Origin: Oceanococcus sp. HetDA_MAG_MS8
GTDB taxonomy: Bacteria; Pseudomonadota; Gammaproteobacteria; Nevskiales; Oceanococcaceae
NCBI GenBank assembly: GCA_019192445.1
Contig: JAHCMK010000010.1
Location: forward strand, 33,653-97,652
Direction: 5' to 3'
Length of the DNA: 64,000 nt
Shown here: positions 1-9,700 of the stretch, in pieces
Position numbering within the stretch: position 1 is the stretch's first letter
How the letters are laid out: every line of letters starts with the position of its first letter
Translations under genes and position numbers: made by a program
The notes under the pieces: model-generated
Seen by the model: the letters and a program-made list of their open reading frames with translations, nothing else
Database searches by the model: none
What the model was told of the DNA's origin: nothing

Positions 1-209
1 CGGAGTGTGCGCTTTCCCGCTGCTTGTGCCAGCGCGTCCAAGGCATGGACGCAGCTGCCCTTGCCATTGGTGCCGGCCACAATCACGATCTGCGACGGAA
101 GACGCAGGCCAAGCGCCGCAAACACACTGCGAACGCGCTCCAGGCCTAGGTCAATCTCTGCGTTGTGTAGGTCTTGTTGATACGCCAGCCAGGAGGCAAG
201 ATCAGGCAA
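1..209 (-). CDS. folC: folC, dihydrofolate synthase/folylpolyglutamate synthase, N-terminal part
   Basis: Partial gene running off the left edge; about 69 codons are visible. The translation opens [15 protein letters not shown], followed by [10 protein letters not shown] and the P-loop GTNGKGS, the standard FolC N-terminus. FolC adds glutamate to dihydropteroate and folates in the cytoplasm. The only fitting start is a TTG at 207-209 lying inside the last codons of accD, so the two genes overlap by 8 bases in different frames and are probably translationally coupled. The accD-folC order is common in gammaproteobacteria. The identity is secure from the P-loop and neighbour; the exact start is inferred. 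Confidence 0.85.
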   Translation of the reverse strand, partial: MPDLASWLAYQQDLHNAEIDLGLERVRSVFAALGLRLPSQIVIVAGTNGKGSCVHALDALAQAAGKRTL

Positions 210-1101
210 GGCGAGCTGGCTCCGCAGTCGAGGAAGGCACATCCAAAGCCGGGCGATGCATGAGCACTCCTAGCAACTGGATCAGCGTGTCGCGGGCTTC
301 GCGGCGGTCACATATCAGATCGATGGCGCCATGTTCGAGCAAAAACTCCGCGCGCTGGAAGCCTTCAGGCAGGGTTTCACGCACGGTCTGCTCGATCACC
401 CGCGGGCCAGCAAAGCCAATCAAAGCACCGGGTTCGGCCATATTGATATCACCCAGCATGGCTAATGAGGCGCTCACACCACCCATGGTGGAATCGGTGA
501 GCACCGAAATGTAAGGCAGACCCGCTTGACTCAGACTGGCTAGAGCCGCACTGACTTTAGCCATCTGCATGAGGGAGAGCAGCGCCTCCTGCATGCGTGC
601 GCCACCCGATGCGGCAATACAGACCAGTGGCGCGCCAGCATCGATCGCGGCTTTCACGGCGCGGGCGAATTTCTCCCCCACCACACTGCCCATGGAGCCA
701 CCAATGAAGCTGAACTCGAAAATGGCCAGCACCACACGTTGCCCACCCATGGATCCTTTAAAAACGATGAGGGCCTCTTTTTCCTGAGACACCTTTTCCG
801 CTGCGGACAACCGATCCTTATATTTCTTCAGGTCTCGGAACTTCAGAGGGTCGCTAGAACGCAGGCCTGCTGCGAGTTCTTCACGACCATCTTCGTCAAG
901 CAGTAGCTCCATGCGCCGCCGGGCGCGAATTGGGTGATGCGCACCACACTTAGGGCACACCTCACAGTTGCGCTCCAACTCGGCGCGATAAAGCATGGCG
1001 CTACAGGACTTACATTTGGCCCACAGCCCTTCAGGCACGTTATGCCGGGAATCACGCGCCGTCGCGATACGCGAGGGCATGATTTTTCCCAACCAACTCA
1101 T
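202..1101 (-). CDS. accD: Acetyl-CoA carboxylase carboxyltransferase beta subunit
   Basis: 299 residues, the usual AccD size. The N-terminus carries the four-cysteine zinc ribbon (CKSCSAMLY...CPKCGAHH, about residues 30-57), and the crotonase-like carboxyltransferase core follows with the glycine-rich stretch SGGARMQE and [10 protein letters not shown]. With AccA it transfers carboxyl from carboxybiotin-BCCP to acetyl-CoA, giving malonyl-CoA for fatty acid synthesis. Its ATG overlaps the trpA stop by 4 bases and its 3' end overlaps folC, placing it in the trpFBA-accD-folC transcription unit. No unusual residues were seen. Confidence 0.97.
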   Translation of the reverse strand: MSWLGKIMPSRIATARDSRHNVPEGLWAKCKSCSAMLYRAELERNCEVCPKCGAHHPIRARRRMELLLDEDGREELAAGLRSSDPLKFRDLKKYKDRLSAAEKVSQEKEALIVFKGSMGGQRVVLAIFEFSFIGGSMGSVVGEKFARAVKAAIDAGAPLVCIAASGGARMQEALLSLMQMAKVSAALASLSQAGLPYISVLTDSTMGGVSASLAMLGDINMAEPGALIGFAGPRVIEQTVRETLPEGFQRAEFLLEHGAIDLICDRREARDTLIQLLGVLMHRPALDVPSSTAEPARLA

Positions 1102-1934
1102 GCGGCCTGCCTGGCGCGATCGATACCAGAACGCAGCTCACGGGCTGCTAATTCCAGCTTCGCTGCCATTTGCTCGGTATCGTCACCATTGCTGGCAGCA
1201 TCGGCGATGCACTGTACCAATGCGCTGCCGACGACGACGCCATCTGCTACGTCCGCCACTTGGGCCACCTGATCTGCCGTTCGAATCCCAAAGCCTACAG
1301 CCAGCGGCAGCTCAACGGTACCGCGCAATTCCGCTAGACGACTGGCGACGGCAACACTATCCAAGGCGGCACTGCCAGTCACCCCTTTAAGGGACACGTA
1401 ATACAAATAGCCACTTCCGTAACGGCTCATCTGTCCGGCCCGCTCCAGGCTAGTGGTTGGCGACATCAAAAAGATGCAGTCCAGGCCCTGGCCCTCCAGT
1501 GCGGGCTGCAAGCTATCCCATTCTTCGACGCTAAGATCCACAGCGAGCACGCCGTCCACACCCGCTGCAGCGGCCTGCTCGGCAAAGCGCTCTGCTCCCA
1601 TGCTCTCAATGGGGTTGAGGTAGCCCATGAGCACCACAGGAGTCTGCGCGTCCTGCTGCCGGAATTCACGCACCATGTCGAGTACGCCGCGCAGATGCGT
1701 TCCCGCGTTCAATGCCCGCTCACAGGCCAATTGGATAGTCGGGCCATCCGCCATGGGATCGGAAAATGGCACACCCAACTCAATGACATCAGCGCCACCG
1801 CGAACCAAGGCGTGCATCAATGCCACCGTGTGCTTGGGGTGTGGATCACCCGCCGTTAAGTACGGCACCAAACAGGCTCGATTGTTGCCCTTGCATGCGG
1901 CAAACACCTGCTGGATACGACTCACAACTCCCAC
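1098..1934 (-). CDS. trpA: Tryptophan synthase alpha chain
   Basis: 278 residues with the TIM-barrel TrpA signature: the catalytic Glu and Asp fall in [14 protein letters not shown] (about residues 52-65), and the phosphate-binding region [11 protein letters not shown] lies near the C-terminus. It cleaves indole-3-glycerol phosphate to indole, which is channelled to TrpB. The start overlaps the trpB 3' end by 13 bases and the stop overlaps the accD start by 4, so trpB, trpA and accD are tightly coupled. No trpE, trpG, trpD or trpC is present in the window, so the pathway is split over the chromosome, as in pseudomonads and xanthomonads. Confidence 0.97.
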   Translation of the reverse strand: MGVVSRIQQVFAACKGNNRACLVPYLTAGDPHPKHTVALMHALVRGGADVIELGVPFSDPMADGPTIQLACERALNAGTHLRGVLDMVREFRQQDAQTPVVLMGYLNPIESMGAERFAEQAAAAGVDGVLAVDLSVEEWDSLQPALEGQGLDCIFLMSPTTSLERAGQMSRYGSGYLYYVSLKGVTGSAALDSVAVASRLAELRGTVELPLAVGFGIRTADQVAQVADVADGVVVGSALVQCIADAASNGDDTEQMAAKLELAARELRSGIDRARQAA

Positions 1935-3130
1935 CCTTCCATGCGTGCGATCGAGTAAAGGTCTTTGTCACCGCGGCCTGAGAGGTTAATCACAATGCTT
2001 TGATCCTTGCGCATCGTTGGCGCCAACTCCATCACGTGGCCAATGGCATGGGCGGTTTCCAAAGCGCAAATAATCCCTTCGGTGCGCGTGAGCAGATGAA
2101 AACCCGCCATCGCTTGGGCATCTGTTGCCGCCACATACTCGGCGCGCCCGCAATCCTTCAGCCAGGAGTGCTCAGGGCCCACGCCAGGGTAGTCCAAACC
2201 AGCGGACACGGAGTGCGTCCCGGCCACTTGGCCATTGTCGTCTTGCATTAAATAGGTGCGATTGCCATGCAAGATGCCTGGACGGCCCGCCGTGAGCGGC
2301 GCTGCATGGCGGCCCGTTTCCACACCATCACCGCCTGCCTCCACGCCAATCATGCGCACACCAGCATCGTCAATGAAGGGATGAAACAAACCGATCGCAT
2401 TCGAGCCGCCACCAACGCAGGCCATGACGACGTCCGGGAGTTGCCCGGTCATCTCCAGCATCTGAGCACGCGCTTCACGGCCCATGACGGATTGCAGTTC
2501 ACGCACCATCTCTGGGTATGGATGCGGGCCCGCACAGGTCCCAATGATGTAGAAGGTATCGTCAACATTGGTCACCCAATCACGCAGGGCCTCGTTCATC
2601 GCATCCTTGAGAGTGCGGGTGCCGCTGGTGACGCCGACGACCTCCGCCCCCAGCAGCTTCATTCGATAGACGTTGGGTTGCTGCCGTTCGATATCGGTTT
2701 CGCCCATATAAACGATGCATTCAAGCCCGAGCCGCGCTGCGACGGTAGCGCTAGCCACACCATGCTGACCGGCTCCGGTCTCCGCGATGATGCGCGATTT
2801 TCCCATATGCCGAGCTAACAGCGCCTGGCCGACAGTATTGTTAATTTTGTGAGCCCCAGTGTGATTCAGATCCTCCCGTTTCAGGAAGATCTGCGCACCA
2901 CCGAGTTCATCGGACAGCCGTTTAGCGTGGTAGAGCGGGCTTGGTCGTCCCACATAATGCGCGAGATCATCGTCCAGCTCGGCACGAAACGCGGAATCCG
3001 CCCACAGTTCACGCCAGTTCGACTCCAGCTCACTGAGCGGGCCAATCAGCGTTTCCGCCACAAAAGATCCGCCGTAGGGGCCAAAGTGGCCGGGGCGAGA
3101 ATCTGCGGTCTGGGGGGAGCGATTCATCAT
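1922..3130 (-). CDS. trpB: Tryptophan synthase beta chain
   Basis: 402 residues, full length. PLP-dependent fold: the Schiff-base lysine is in HTGAHKINN, the phosphate-binding loop is GGGSNAIG, and the C-terminal SGRGDKD is conserved. It joins indole with serine to make tryptophan, working as an alpha2-beta2 complex with the TrpA encoded next. The start codon overlaps the trpF stop by 4 bases. Two consecutive ATG codons begin the frame and either could be used. Confidence 0.97.
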   Translation of the reverse strand: MMNRSPQTADSRPGHFGPYGGSFVAETLIGPLSELESNWRELWADSAFRAELDDDLAHYVGRPSPLYHAKRLSDELGGAQIFLKREDLNHTGAHKINNTVGQALLARHMGKSRIIAETGAGQHGVASATVAARLGLECIVYMGETDIERQQPNVYRMKLLGAEVVGVTSGTRTLKDAMNEALRDWVTNVDDTFYIIGTCAGPHPYPEMVRELQSVMGREARAQMLEMTGQLPDVVMACVGGGSNAIGLFHPFIDDAGVRMIGVEAGGDGVETGRHAAPLTAGRPGILHGNRTYLMQDDNGQVAGTHSVSAGLDYPGVGPEHSWLKDCGRAEYVAATDAQAMAGFHLLTRTEGIICALETAHAIGHVMELAPTMRKDQSIVINLSGRGDKDLYSIARMEGWEL

Positions 3131-3789
3131 GAAGAAGTCTCGTTAACTGGAGTGTTGACTGCCGCATCCGCCAAACGGACAGCAGCCGCGAAGTCCACCA
3201 TTTTACGGGCAGATTTGATCCCTGGATGCTCTTCGATCCCACTACTGAGGTCTATACCCCAGGGATGATGTGTGCGAATGAGCTCGCCCACGTTGTCAAT
3301 GCGCAGACCACCGGCGATCAGACTTTGCGCCGGCAGCTCAGGAATCTGCGCCCAATCGAAACGATGACCACTGCCACCGCTAGCATGGGCGCCGCCGTGA
3401 CTATCGGCCAACCAAAATGCCGCGCGGCCCGCATGGTCGGCCTGGAAGGCCGCCGCCTGCTCTGGGTTACCCATCGGCAGTGCCTTGATATACGGCAGGC
3501 CAAAAGCGGCGCAGAAGTCCGCGCTTTCGCGGCCATGAAATTGCAAATAATCCGGCTGCACCTGGTCCAAGACGGTATGGACCTGCGCCGCATCTGGGTC
3601 CATAAACAAAAACACCGTATGGGTTAACGCCGGCCGATGTTGCAACCAGCTTTTGACCTCCTTGGCCGCGACCGCACGTTTACTCTTGGGGTGGAATACA
3701 AAACCCACCGCATCTATGCCCAACTGCCCACAAAGCTCAAGGTCTTCTGGACGGGTGAGACCACAGTATTTAATGCGCGTGCGCGCCAT
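3127..3789 (-). CDS. trpF: Phosphoribosylanthranilate isomerase
   Basis: 220 residues from the ATG at 3787-3789, chosen because the family N-terminus [12 protein letters not shown] (catalytic Cys) follows directly and a CGGAG ribosome-binding site lies upstream; the longer open frame would run 57 codons back into tru[21 protein letters not shown] (general-acid Asp region) and [14 protein letters not shown] are typical TrpF motifs. It converts N-(5-phosphoribosyl)anthranilate to CdRP in tryptophan synthesis. It sits 13 bases after truA and overlaps trpB by 4 bases. Confidence 0.95.
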   Translation of the reverse strand: MARTRIKYCGLTRPEDLELCGQLGIDAVGFVFHPKSKRAVAAKEVKSWLQHRPALTHTVFLFMDPDAAQVHTVLDQVQPDYLQFHGRESADFCAAFGLPYIKALPMGNPEQAAAFQADHAGRAAFWLADSHGGAHASGGSGHRFDWAQIPELPAQSLIAGGLRIDNVGELIRTHHPWGIDLSSGIEEHPGIKSARKMVDFAAAVRLADAAVNTPVNETSS

Positions 3790-3802
3790 GCGCGGGCTCC
3801 GA

Positions 3803-4585
3803 TCAGATAGGTATTCGCAATTCTGGCGCTGCAGGCAGCGCAAATTCATCTGGGTATTGTGCCGCAACAAAATAAAGCCCGCCGGGCGCAACCGTAGGGC
3901 CAGCGGCACAACGGTCACGCGAGGCCAAGACATCGTCCACCCAGTCCACGGCACGTGCACCCCGACCTACCTCGATCAAGGTGCCTACAATGTTGCGCAC
4001 CATGTTGTGCAAGAACCCGCCAGCCTCGATATCGAGCATGAGCCAGCAGCCTACACGCTGCAGGGTAATACTATGCACGGTCTTCACTGGGGTTTTGGCT
4101 TGGCAGTCGCGTCCGCGAAAGGCTGAGAAATCATGTTGGCCCTGGAGGCGCCTTGCGGCCTCCTGCATCGCCCGCGCATCTAAGGGGCGAGGTTCATATA
4201 GACAGCGCCCATGCCAGGTCGCCCGCCGGGCTGGAGCATTCAGAATCACATAACGATAACGTCGCGATATGGCCCGGAATCGGGCATCGAAGTCCTCGGC
4301 GACCGGCCCAATCCACTGCAAGCTGATATCGCTGGGGAGATGGGTATTCGTGCCCAACAACCAGCCCCGAGCGCTGCGAACGGCGTCGGTCTCAAAGTGC
4401 ACAATTTGGCCCAGAGCATGGACGCCCGCATCGGTACGCCCGGCGCAGCGCAAACCAATCGCATGACTAGCCACCTGAGCCAGTGCCTGCTCCAAACACG
4501 CCTGCACACTCCGCAAGCCTTGCTGGCTCTGCCAACCTACAAAATCGCGACCGTCGTATTCGACCATCGCCGCCCATTTCGCCAT
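3803..4585 (-). CDS. truA: tRNA pseudouridine(38-40) synthase
   Basis: 260 residues, the usual TruA length. The catalytic Asp is in CAGRTDAGVHALGQ (about residues 47-60), and the VEYDGRDFVGWQ start, SAFRGRDCQAKTPVK and GGFLHNMVRNIVGTL are family hallmarks. It makes pseudouridine at positions 38-40 of tRNA anticodon arms. The truA-trpF pair downstream of fimV is a conserved gammaproteobacterial arrangement. A membrane protein gene ends 9 bases upstream. Confidence 0.97.
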   Translation of the reverse strand: MAKWAAMVEYDGRDFVGWQSQQGLRSVQACLEQALAQVASHAIGLRCAGRTDAGVHALGQIVHFETDAVRSARGWLLGTNTHLPSDISLQWIGPVAEDFDARFRAISRRYRYVILNAPARRATWHGRCLYEPRPLDARAMQEAARRLQGQHDFSAFRGRDCQAKTPVKTVHSITLQRVGCWLMLDIEAGGFLHNMVRNIVGTLIEVGRGARAVDWVDDVLASRDRCAAGPTVAPGGLYFVAAQYPDEFALPAAPELRIPI

Positions 4586-4594
4586 GCTCGCGTA

Positions 4595-5212
4595 TTACCC
4601 AGCCTTAGACACCATCACAGTCGCTGCCATCGCGACCACGGAGAACAGTGGCACAGACCACACCAATGGGCTGGAATGATACTCAACCTGTATGGGCCTA
4701 TGACTGCGCAGGCTAATCTCTTGGCTTTCCAGTTCCCAGCACAAGGCTGCCAAGGCATCGATAGCTCCCTTCCAGCCGCCCCCACGGGGGCGCGACAGTA
4801 GCTGACGGCGCATGTCTTGGGCTTGTTCCAGAGCCAAAGCCAACATCGCCGCCACGCGCTGGGGTTGCAGTCGCAGCACAGCCAGTGGACGAAACAAGGC
4901 AGCCAAAGCGGCAATACGTTGATCTAGCGACAAGGGTTCGAGTACGGCCACCACGCTCAGAAGCAATGTCAGCAGCACTACGCCCTGGCGCAGACCCGCT
5001 TGAGCCAACTCCCAACGAAGCTCATTCGGACTGCTCAGCACGGTCACGCCATGCAAAATGAGTAGTGCCAGCAAAAACCAACGCAGGCTCACAATGCGCG
5101 CGAAGAACACTGGCCATAGCTGCGAACGGCGTCCCTGCACGTAAACCGCCCAGGCCAGCCCCAGAAGCAAGGCTTGCGGCAGACTGGCCCAAGCACTGGC
5201 CATGGCGGTCAT
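4595..5212 (-). CDS. Membrane protein, possibly EcfT/CbiQ-like
   Basis: About 205 residues from the ATG at 5210-5212 (TTG/GTG starts up to 5236 are possible; no strong ribosome-binding site decides). Four or five hydrophobic segments are visible: an N-terminal one, two in the centre around WFLLALLIL and VVLLTLLLSVVAVL, and one at the C-terminus (LFSVVAMAATVMV). Between these lies a helical cytoplasmic region with a QAQDMRRQLLSRPRG stretch. That stretch recalls the Ala-Arg-Gly coupling helices of the energy-coupling-factor T component, which bind ABC ATPases. No ATPase or S component is nearby, so transport function is conjecture. It lies between fimV and truA, probably in one transcript. Confidence 0.5.
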   Translation of the reverse strand: MTAMASAWASLPQALLLGLAWAVYVQGRRSQLWPVFFARIVSLRWFLLALLILHGVTVLSSPNELRWELAQAGLRQGVVLLTLLLSVVAVLEPLSLDQRIAALAALFRPLAVLRLQPQRVAAMLALALEQAQDMRRQLLSRPRGGGWKGAIDALAALCWELESQEISLRSHRPIQVEYHSSPLVWSVPLFSVVAMAATVMVSKAG

Positions 5213-5280
5213 TAAGATTTGGACGCTGCCCACCAAGCCACGTACCGGGCCACGAGCGAGGCGGGACGTCTTTCCTGAAC

Positions 5281-8151
5281 TCAGCCTAATTGCTCCAGCA
5301 TGGATTTCGCCTCAGATTGCTGTTCCGCAGAACCGCGTAGAGCCACTTCATCTAAGAGCGAGCGCGCCATGTCCAGTTCGCTCATATCGATGTAGGCCCG
5401 CGCCAAATCCAGCTTGCCGGCCATGTCATCGCCGGTACTCACCACCTCGTCATGACTCACGACGGATGTGCTCTCGTCACCGGAATCGTCTAGTTCGGGC
5501 TCCCCCTCCATACTCAAGCTGTCATCGTCAGCGATGGCGCTGTCATCCAGCTCGAACTGGTCCAAGCTGAGCTCCATATCAGCGGAGTCGGTATCAGCAA
5601 CATCGCTCATGGCAGCGTTGTCCTGCTGTTCCAAGTCCAGATCAAAGCCTTGTTCTTCGGTGTCGTCGGTTTGCAGGTCGTCCAGGGAAAAATCTACATC
5701 TTCCAGGGCGCCATCCGAAAGATCGTCATCCGACAGCTCTTCGCCAGACAGTCCTTCGGCAGCCTGCGAAAGGCTTTGTATGTCATCTGTTAATTCCAGA
5801 TCTGGCGCGGCGTCAGCTTCCAGGTCTGAGAGCGAAAACTCCTCCGAAGACTCTGCGTCGTCCAGCGGCTTAGAAAGCGCATCCGCTCCAAATTCCTCAT
5901 CTAGGCTGGCTGGCTGCGCTTCAGACTCCACCACCGCTGAGGGCTCAGCCGGTACGTCGCTGTCTAGGTCAAAGTCAATGATGTTGCCGGTGTCGGTTTG
6001 ATCCGGCTCTGGAGCATTCGGCGTGTCCGGAGCCTCTGGAAGCTCGAACTCCACCACATTGCCATCTTCGCCAGGCGTCTCTTCGACCAATGTGCGCTCT
6101 GTATCGGACTCAGAGCTATCCAGGCTCAACTCCTCGTCCTCGCCCTCGTCCAGAGGCGCCGACGCCTCCTCGAGGGAGAGGTCCACCGTATCCGTGTCGA
6201 CCTGCTCAGAAACAGAGTCCATGGCTTGAGACTCTGGCTCGGCAGCGGTTGTCGCAAAGTCAGACGAGGACGATTCTGCTTCCGGCAAATCCAAAGAGCC
6301 CAGTTCTTCAGCCTCGGCGCTGTCCGCAGACGCAAACAAGGCCGCAGCGGGCAGCAATTGTGAACCCCATTCGCTAATCCGCGGCCAGGCAGCGGACTCG
6401 GGGCGGTTCAGATGGACCTCACTGGCCAAGGCCTCAAAGGCTTGGGTGTTACCGCTGGCGAAATATGTTTCAGCCAACTTCTCAATCAGGTCATCGCGTT
6501 CGGGCTGAGCCTCTCTGGCCTGAACCAACACCCGCTCTGCCTCATCGTAAAGACCATAGGCAATATGAAAATCAGCCTCGGCGATGGGGTCGGCGACCCC
6601 ATCGTCCAAGCCATCCATAGCCTCATCATCAGAATCGGTGAGCGGCGCAGCATCTAAGGACACCGACTCCAAAGCCTCACCCTCATCTTCCGCTTGAGCC
6701 GTACCGACCGGGGCGGCAAAGGCGTCCTCCATCGGCCGGGCTTGGCCCACATCATCCGCAGGCGCAGCGCTAGAAGCCAAGGCTTCTTCGTCACGACCCC
6801 AGGGGCGCTTGCGTAACAGCAACAGCAAGAACACCAAGATCAGCGCCGCAGCACCTAACCACACCCACAAGGGCATTTTCTCTACAGCCGCAGAATCCGC
6901 TTGGGATGGCGGCGTAGTGGCTGCAGTGGCATCAGCAGACTCATCCAAAAAGGACTCTTCCAACAAATCGTCGGTATCTGCAGTCATCGACTCCGCCGGG
7001 CTCTCAAACTCGGACGCCGACACAGCCTGCGCCGAGTCAGCATCCGCCGAAGCCGTCTCGTCTTTTGCCGGCCCGGCGCCAGCAACCACCGCGGCCGTCG
7101 GGGCCGGCGTGACCTGCGTCACCCGCGTCGGTGTAGGGGCGCGGGTTGCAACTGGCTCAGAGCGGAGCACCTCCCGAGGCGGCGGCGTAATTGGAACGCC
7201 CGCAGCAACATCAAGCTGCTCGCCACCTAACAAGCGTTTAGCCTGACCCTCAGAGACGCGCTGCATCGTCGCGACACTCGGCACCGTCAAGCGTGCACCA
7301 CGCAGGAGCTTGTCTGGAGAGCCGGCGAAAGCCCTGGGGTTGTTTTGATACAAGGCCCAAGCCGCCTGCGAGACACCAACGCTACTCGCACCGGCAATAT
7401 CTGCGGCAATGGCGAATAAGTTTGCTCCAGGGCGAACACGCAATACCTCGCCTGGTTGCGTGCCCCTAACGATGGGCTCGTTACCCCGAGCTGAAGTGGG
7501 AATGCGCCGCTGGTCAGCGGAATCAACGATTGGGCTATTGCCGAGTACCGCTTCGCCTGTAGCGAGGCTAGGCACTGACGGGGGCGGCACGGCCATCTGG
7601 CGCTCGGCCGCAGTGTCCACCCCGCGCACAGTCGGCGTGGCGACCTCAGTCCGCGCAGGCGCTGGCACCTGAGCCTGCGCAGGCAGCGCGGACTGGGCCT
7701 GCTCTTCAACGGGAAGCGCAGTAGGCGCCGGGCTTGGCTGAGCGACAACCAAGGGTGCTGGCGCGGCCTGTGCCGGATCCAAGAGCAGCGTGTACTCGCG
7801 CAGCAAACGCCCCTTGCTGGTGCCGATATCGAGAACCAAAATGACATAGGGCTCTAGCCAGGGTCGCTGGCCGCGGACGCGGATTCTCAAGTTGTCCGGC
7901 GCCTGTCCCTCGATGGCAAAGCGCAAATCACTGGCGGCAACAGACCGCTCTAAACCCAACTGGGCATAAATATCCGCAGATGCCACGCGCACCTGAAGGT
8001 TGGCTGCTTCAGCTGCAGATACATCACTAATGCTCAGCACTGCCTCCAGGGGCTCATTTAAGCGCGACTGCGTTTGAATATCTCCGGTGCGCAGAGCCCA
8101 CCCGGGCAAGCACACCAAAGTGAGCATGGAAACCAGAAACCAGCGTGTCAT
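5281..8151 (-). CDS. fimV: FimV, polar peptidoglycan-binding scaffold for type IV pili
   Basis: 956 residues from the second of two nearby ATGs, which has GAGG 6 bases upstream. A signal peptide (about 1-20, ending PGWA) precedes the FimV N-terminal domain (LNEPLEAVLSI). Next come a LysM-like peptidoglycan-binding region (about 231-292), Pro/Ala-rich linkers and a single membrane segment (about 426-446). A very acidic Asp/Glu/Ser-rich cytoplasmic domain with a TPR-like stretch ends in the conserved FimV C-terminal motif (DLARAYIDMSELDMARSLL). In Pseudomonas FimV organises the polar type IV pilus secretin and signalling proteins. The size matches the family. Confidence 0.93.
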   Translation of the reverse strand: MTRWFLVSMLTLVCLPGWALRTGDIQTQSRLNEPLEAVLSISDVSAAEAANLQVRVASADIYAQLGLERSVAASDLRFAIEGQAPDNLRIRVRGQRPWLEPYVILVLDIGTSKGRLLREYTLLLDPAQAAPAPLVVAQPSPAPTALPVEEQAQSALPAQAQVPAPARTEVATPTVRGVDTAAERQMAVPPPSVPSLATGEAVLGNSPIVDSADQRRIPTSARGNEPIVRGTQPGEVLRVRPGANLFAIAADIAGASSVGVSQAAWALYQNNPRAFAGSPDKLLRGARLTVPSVATMQRVSEGQAKRLLGGEQLDVAAGVPITPPPREVLRSEPVATRAPTPTRVTQVTPAPTAAVVAGAGPAKDETASADADSAQAVSASEFESPAESMTADTDDLLEESFLDESADATAATTPPSQADSAAVEKMPLWVWLGAAALILVFLLLLLRKRPWGRDEEALASSAAPADDVGQARPMEDAFAAPVGTAQAEDEGEALESVSLDAAPLTDSDDEAMDGLDDGVADPIAEADFHIAYGLYDEAERVLVQAREAQPERDDLIEKLAETYFASGNTQAFEALASEVHLNRPESAAWPRISEWGSQLLPAAALFASADSAEAEELGSLDLPEAESSSSDFATTAAEPESQAMDSVSEQVDTDTVDLSLEEASAPLDEGEDEELSLDSSESDTERTLVEETPGEDGNVVEFELPEAPDTPNAPEPDQTDTGNIIDFDLDSDVPAEPSAVVESEAQPASLDEEFGADALSKPLDDAESSEEFSLSDLEADAAPDLELTDDIQSLSQAAEGLSGEELSDDDLSDGALEDVDFSLDDLQTDDTEEQGFDLDLEQQDNAAMSDVADTDSADMELSLDQFELDDSAIADDDSLSMEGEPELDDSGDESTSVVSHDEVVSTGDDMAGKLDLARAYIDMSELDMARSLLDEVALRGSAEQQSEAKSMLEQLG

Positions 8152-8497
8152 CGTCATCCTCAAACCCCAAAACGTGACGGTGTTTGGCAACATCTGCCGT
8201 TGTAATAGCTTGCCACTGTAACCGGCCAACGGCGGAGCTACAACGCAGCAATGATGCGCTATGTGGAATCAGGGTGCATTCATGATGCCGTGGCGCCATG
8301 ATGCGAACCACAGCAGCTCAGAAAATGGCGGTTTTCTGCTGTAGCTGACGGCAACGATCTCAGCGCGGCGCTTAGACCACCGTCGCCATGCTGTGAGCAA
8401 AACTCACAACCTGGGCCCACCCTCGGCTAGCGCAGCCATAGTGCTTTTCCAGCAAGATTTATTGCGCCAGCGGAGGCGTCTATGCGGTGGACGGCGC
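8152..8497. other. Intergenic region between asd and fimV
   Basis: 346 bases without a convincing gene. It must hold the asd 3' region and the fimV leader and promoter, all on the minus strand, but I could not pick out a clear -35/-10 pair. A hairpin (arms 8319-8325 and 8332-8338, 7 pairs with a 6-base loop) has A and T tracts within the stem; it lacks a GC-rich stem and is far from the asd stop, so I do not call it a terminator. Nothing else was seen. Confidence 0.5.
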
Positions 8498-9520
8498 TCA
8501 GATGTGGCCCCGAGTACGCAGCAGCTCAGCAATCTGCACCGAGTTCGTTGCGGCCCCTTTACGCACATTGTCAGATACCACCCACATGTTTAAGCCCCTG
8601 GGGTGAGAAATGTCTTCACGCAGCCGGCCTACCCAGGTCCAATCATTGCCTGCAGCCTCCGTCAATGCCGTGGGATAGCCGCCATCCATATGCTGATCGA
8701 GCACACGCACGCCAGGCGCCTTCTCCAGCAAAGCACGCGCATCAGCCAAGCTGAGCTTGTCACGGGTTTCGATATGCACCGCCTCAGAGTGACCGAAGAC
8801 CACAGGTACCCTGACGCAGGTTGGATTCACCTGAATCTGATGATCACCCAAAATTTTGCGCGTCTCCCACACCATTTTCATCTCTTCTTTGGTGTAGCCA
8901 TTGTCCTGAAACACATCAATATGTGGCAAAACGTTGGCAGCAATGGGCTTGGGGTACACCTTGCAGTGCATGCTAGTCCCCTGCGCGATGGCCGCATTCT
9001 GCTCGGCCAGCTCGTCAATGGCTTCCTTACCGGTGCCGGAGACAGCCTGGTAGGTGGCTACATTAATTCGCTCAATGCCTGCGGCATCGTGAATGGGCTT
9101 GAGCGCAACCAGCATTTGGATGGTGGAACAATTGGGGTTAGCGATGATGTTGCGCGTTGCGTAACCATCTACGGCCTGAGGGTTCACCTCAGGCACCACC
9201 AGGGGCACATCATCTTCGTAACGGAAGTGACTGGTGTTATCGATCACGATACAACCAGCTTCTGCCGCCACCGGCGCCCACTGCGCGGAAATGCTGCCAC
9301 CTGCTGAGAACAATCCAATCTGGGCGCGACTAAAATCAAAGTCGTCCACACACAGCACCTCCAGCTCACGATCACCAAAGCTCACCATCTGGCCTGCGGA
9401 GCGACGGCTGGCAAGCGGAAATACTTCGGCCACCGGAAACTGGCGTTCGGCGAGCACCTCAAGCAGAGTACGGCCAACAGCGCCGGTAGCGCCAAGAATT
9501 GCAATGTTGAGTGGTTTCAT
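8498..9520 (-). CDS. asd: Aspartate-semialdehyde dehydrogenase
   Basis: 340 residues. The N-terminal NADP-binding GATGAVGRTL motif, the active-site cysteine in NPNCSTIQM, and the substrate-binding histidine region VPVVFGHSEAVHIE are all intact, so this is a catalytic Asd rather than a degenerate usg homologue. It reduces beta-aspartyl phosphate to the semialdehyde, feeding lysine/diaminopimelate, threonine and methionine. It lies between leuB and fimV. The 180 bases upstream contain a polypyrimidine tract on the coding strand just before the start, and no good Shine-Dalgarno sequence. Confidence 0.95.
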   Translation of the reverse strand: MKPLNIAILGATGAVGRTLLEVLAERQFPVAEVFPLASRRSAGQMVSFGDRELEVLCVDDFDFSRAQIGLFSAGGSISAQWAPVAAEAGCIVIDNTSHFRYEDDVPLVVPEVNPQAVDGYATRNIIANPNCSTIQMLVALKPIHDAAGIERINVATYQAVSGTGKEAIDELAEQNAAIAQGTSMHCKVYPKPIAANVLPHIDVFQDNGYTKEEMKMVWETRKILGDHQIQVNPTCVRVPVVFGHSEAVHIETRDKLSLADARALLEKAPGVRVLDQHMDGGYPTALTEAAGNDWTWVGRLREDISHPRGLNMWVVSDNVRKGAATNSVQIAELLRTRGHI

Positions 9521-9700
9521 GGGGAGGTCAGTAGCAGTCTTTGAGAAGAAAGAAAGAAAAGCGACAGGAAGCTACAACTTAGAGTAGCGGTCTCAGGAGC
9601 TGAGCCAGGCCCCCTCGACCAATAGATCGATGACGCCAACCTAGAGATGACAGCGCGGGAGCCGTAAGCGCAGCACACACCGCAGCATTTGCACTCAACG

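Noticed and set aside
3790..3960. Longer trpF start inside truA
   Set aside because: The added residues are absent from the family and are a shifted-frame reading of truA; the internal ATG has a good ribosome-binding site.
5468..6377. Serine-rich plus-strand frames opposite fimV
   Set aside because: They reflect the Asp/Glu/Ser codon bias of the acidic FimV domain on the other strand.
8319..8338. Hairpin downstream of asd considered as a terminator
   Set aside because: The stem is AT-rich, about 160 bases from the asd stop, with the T tract inside the stem.
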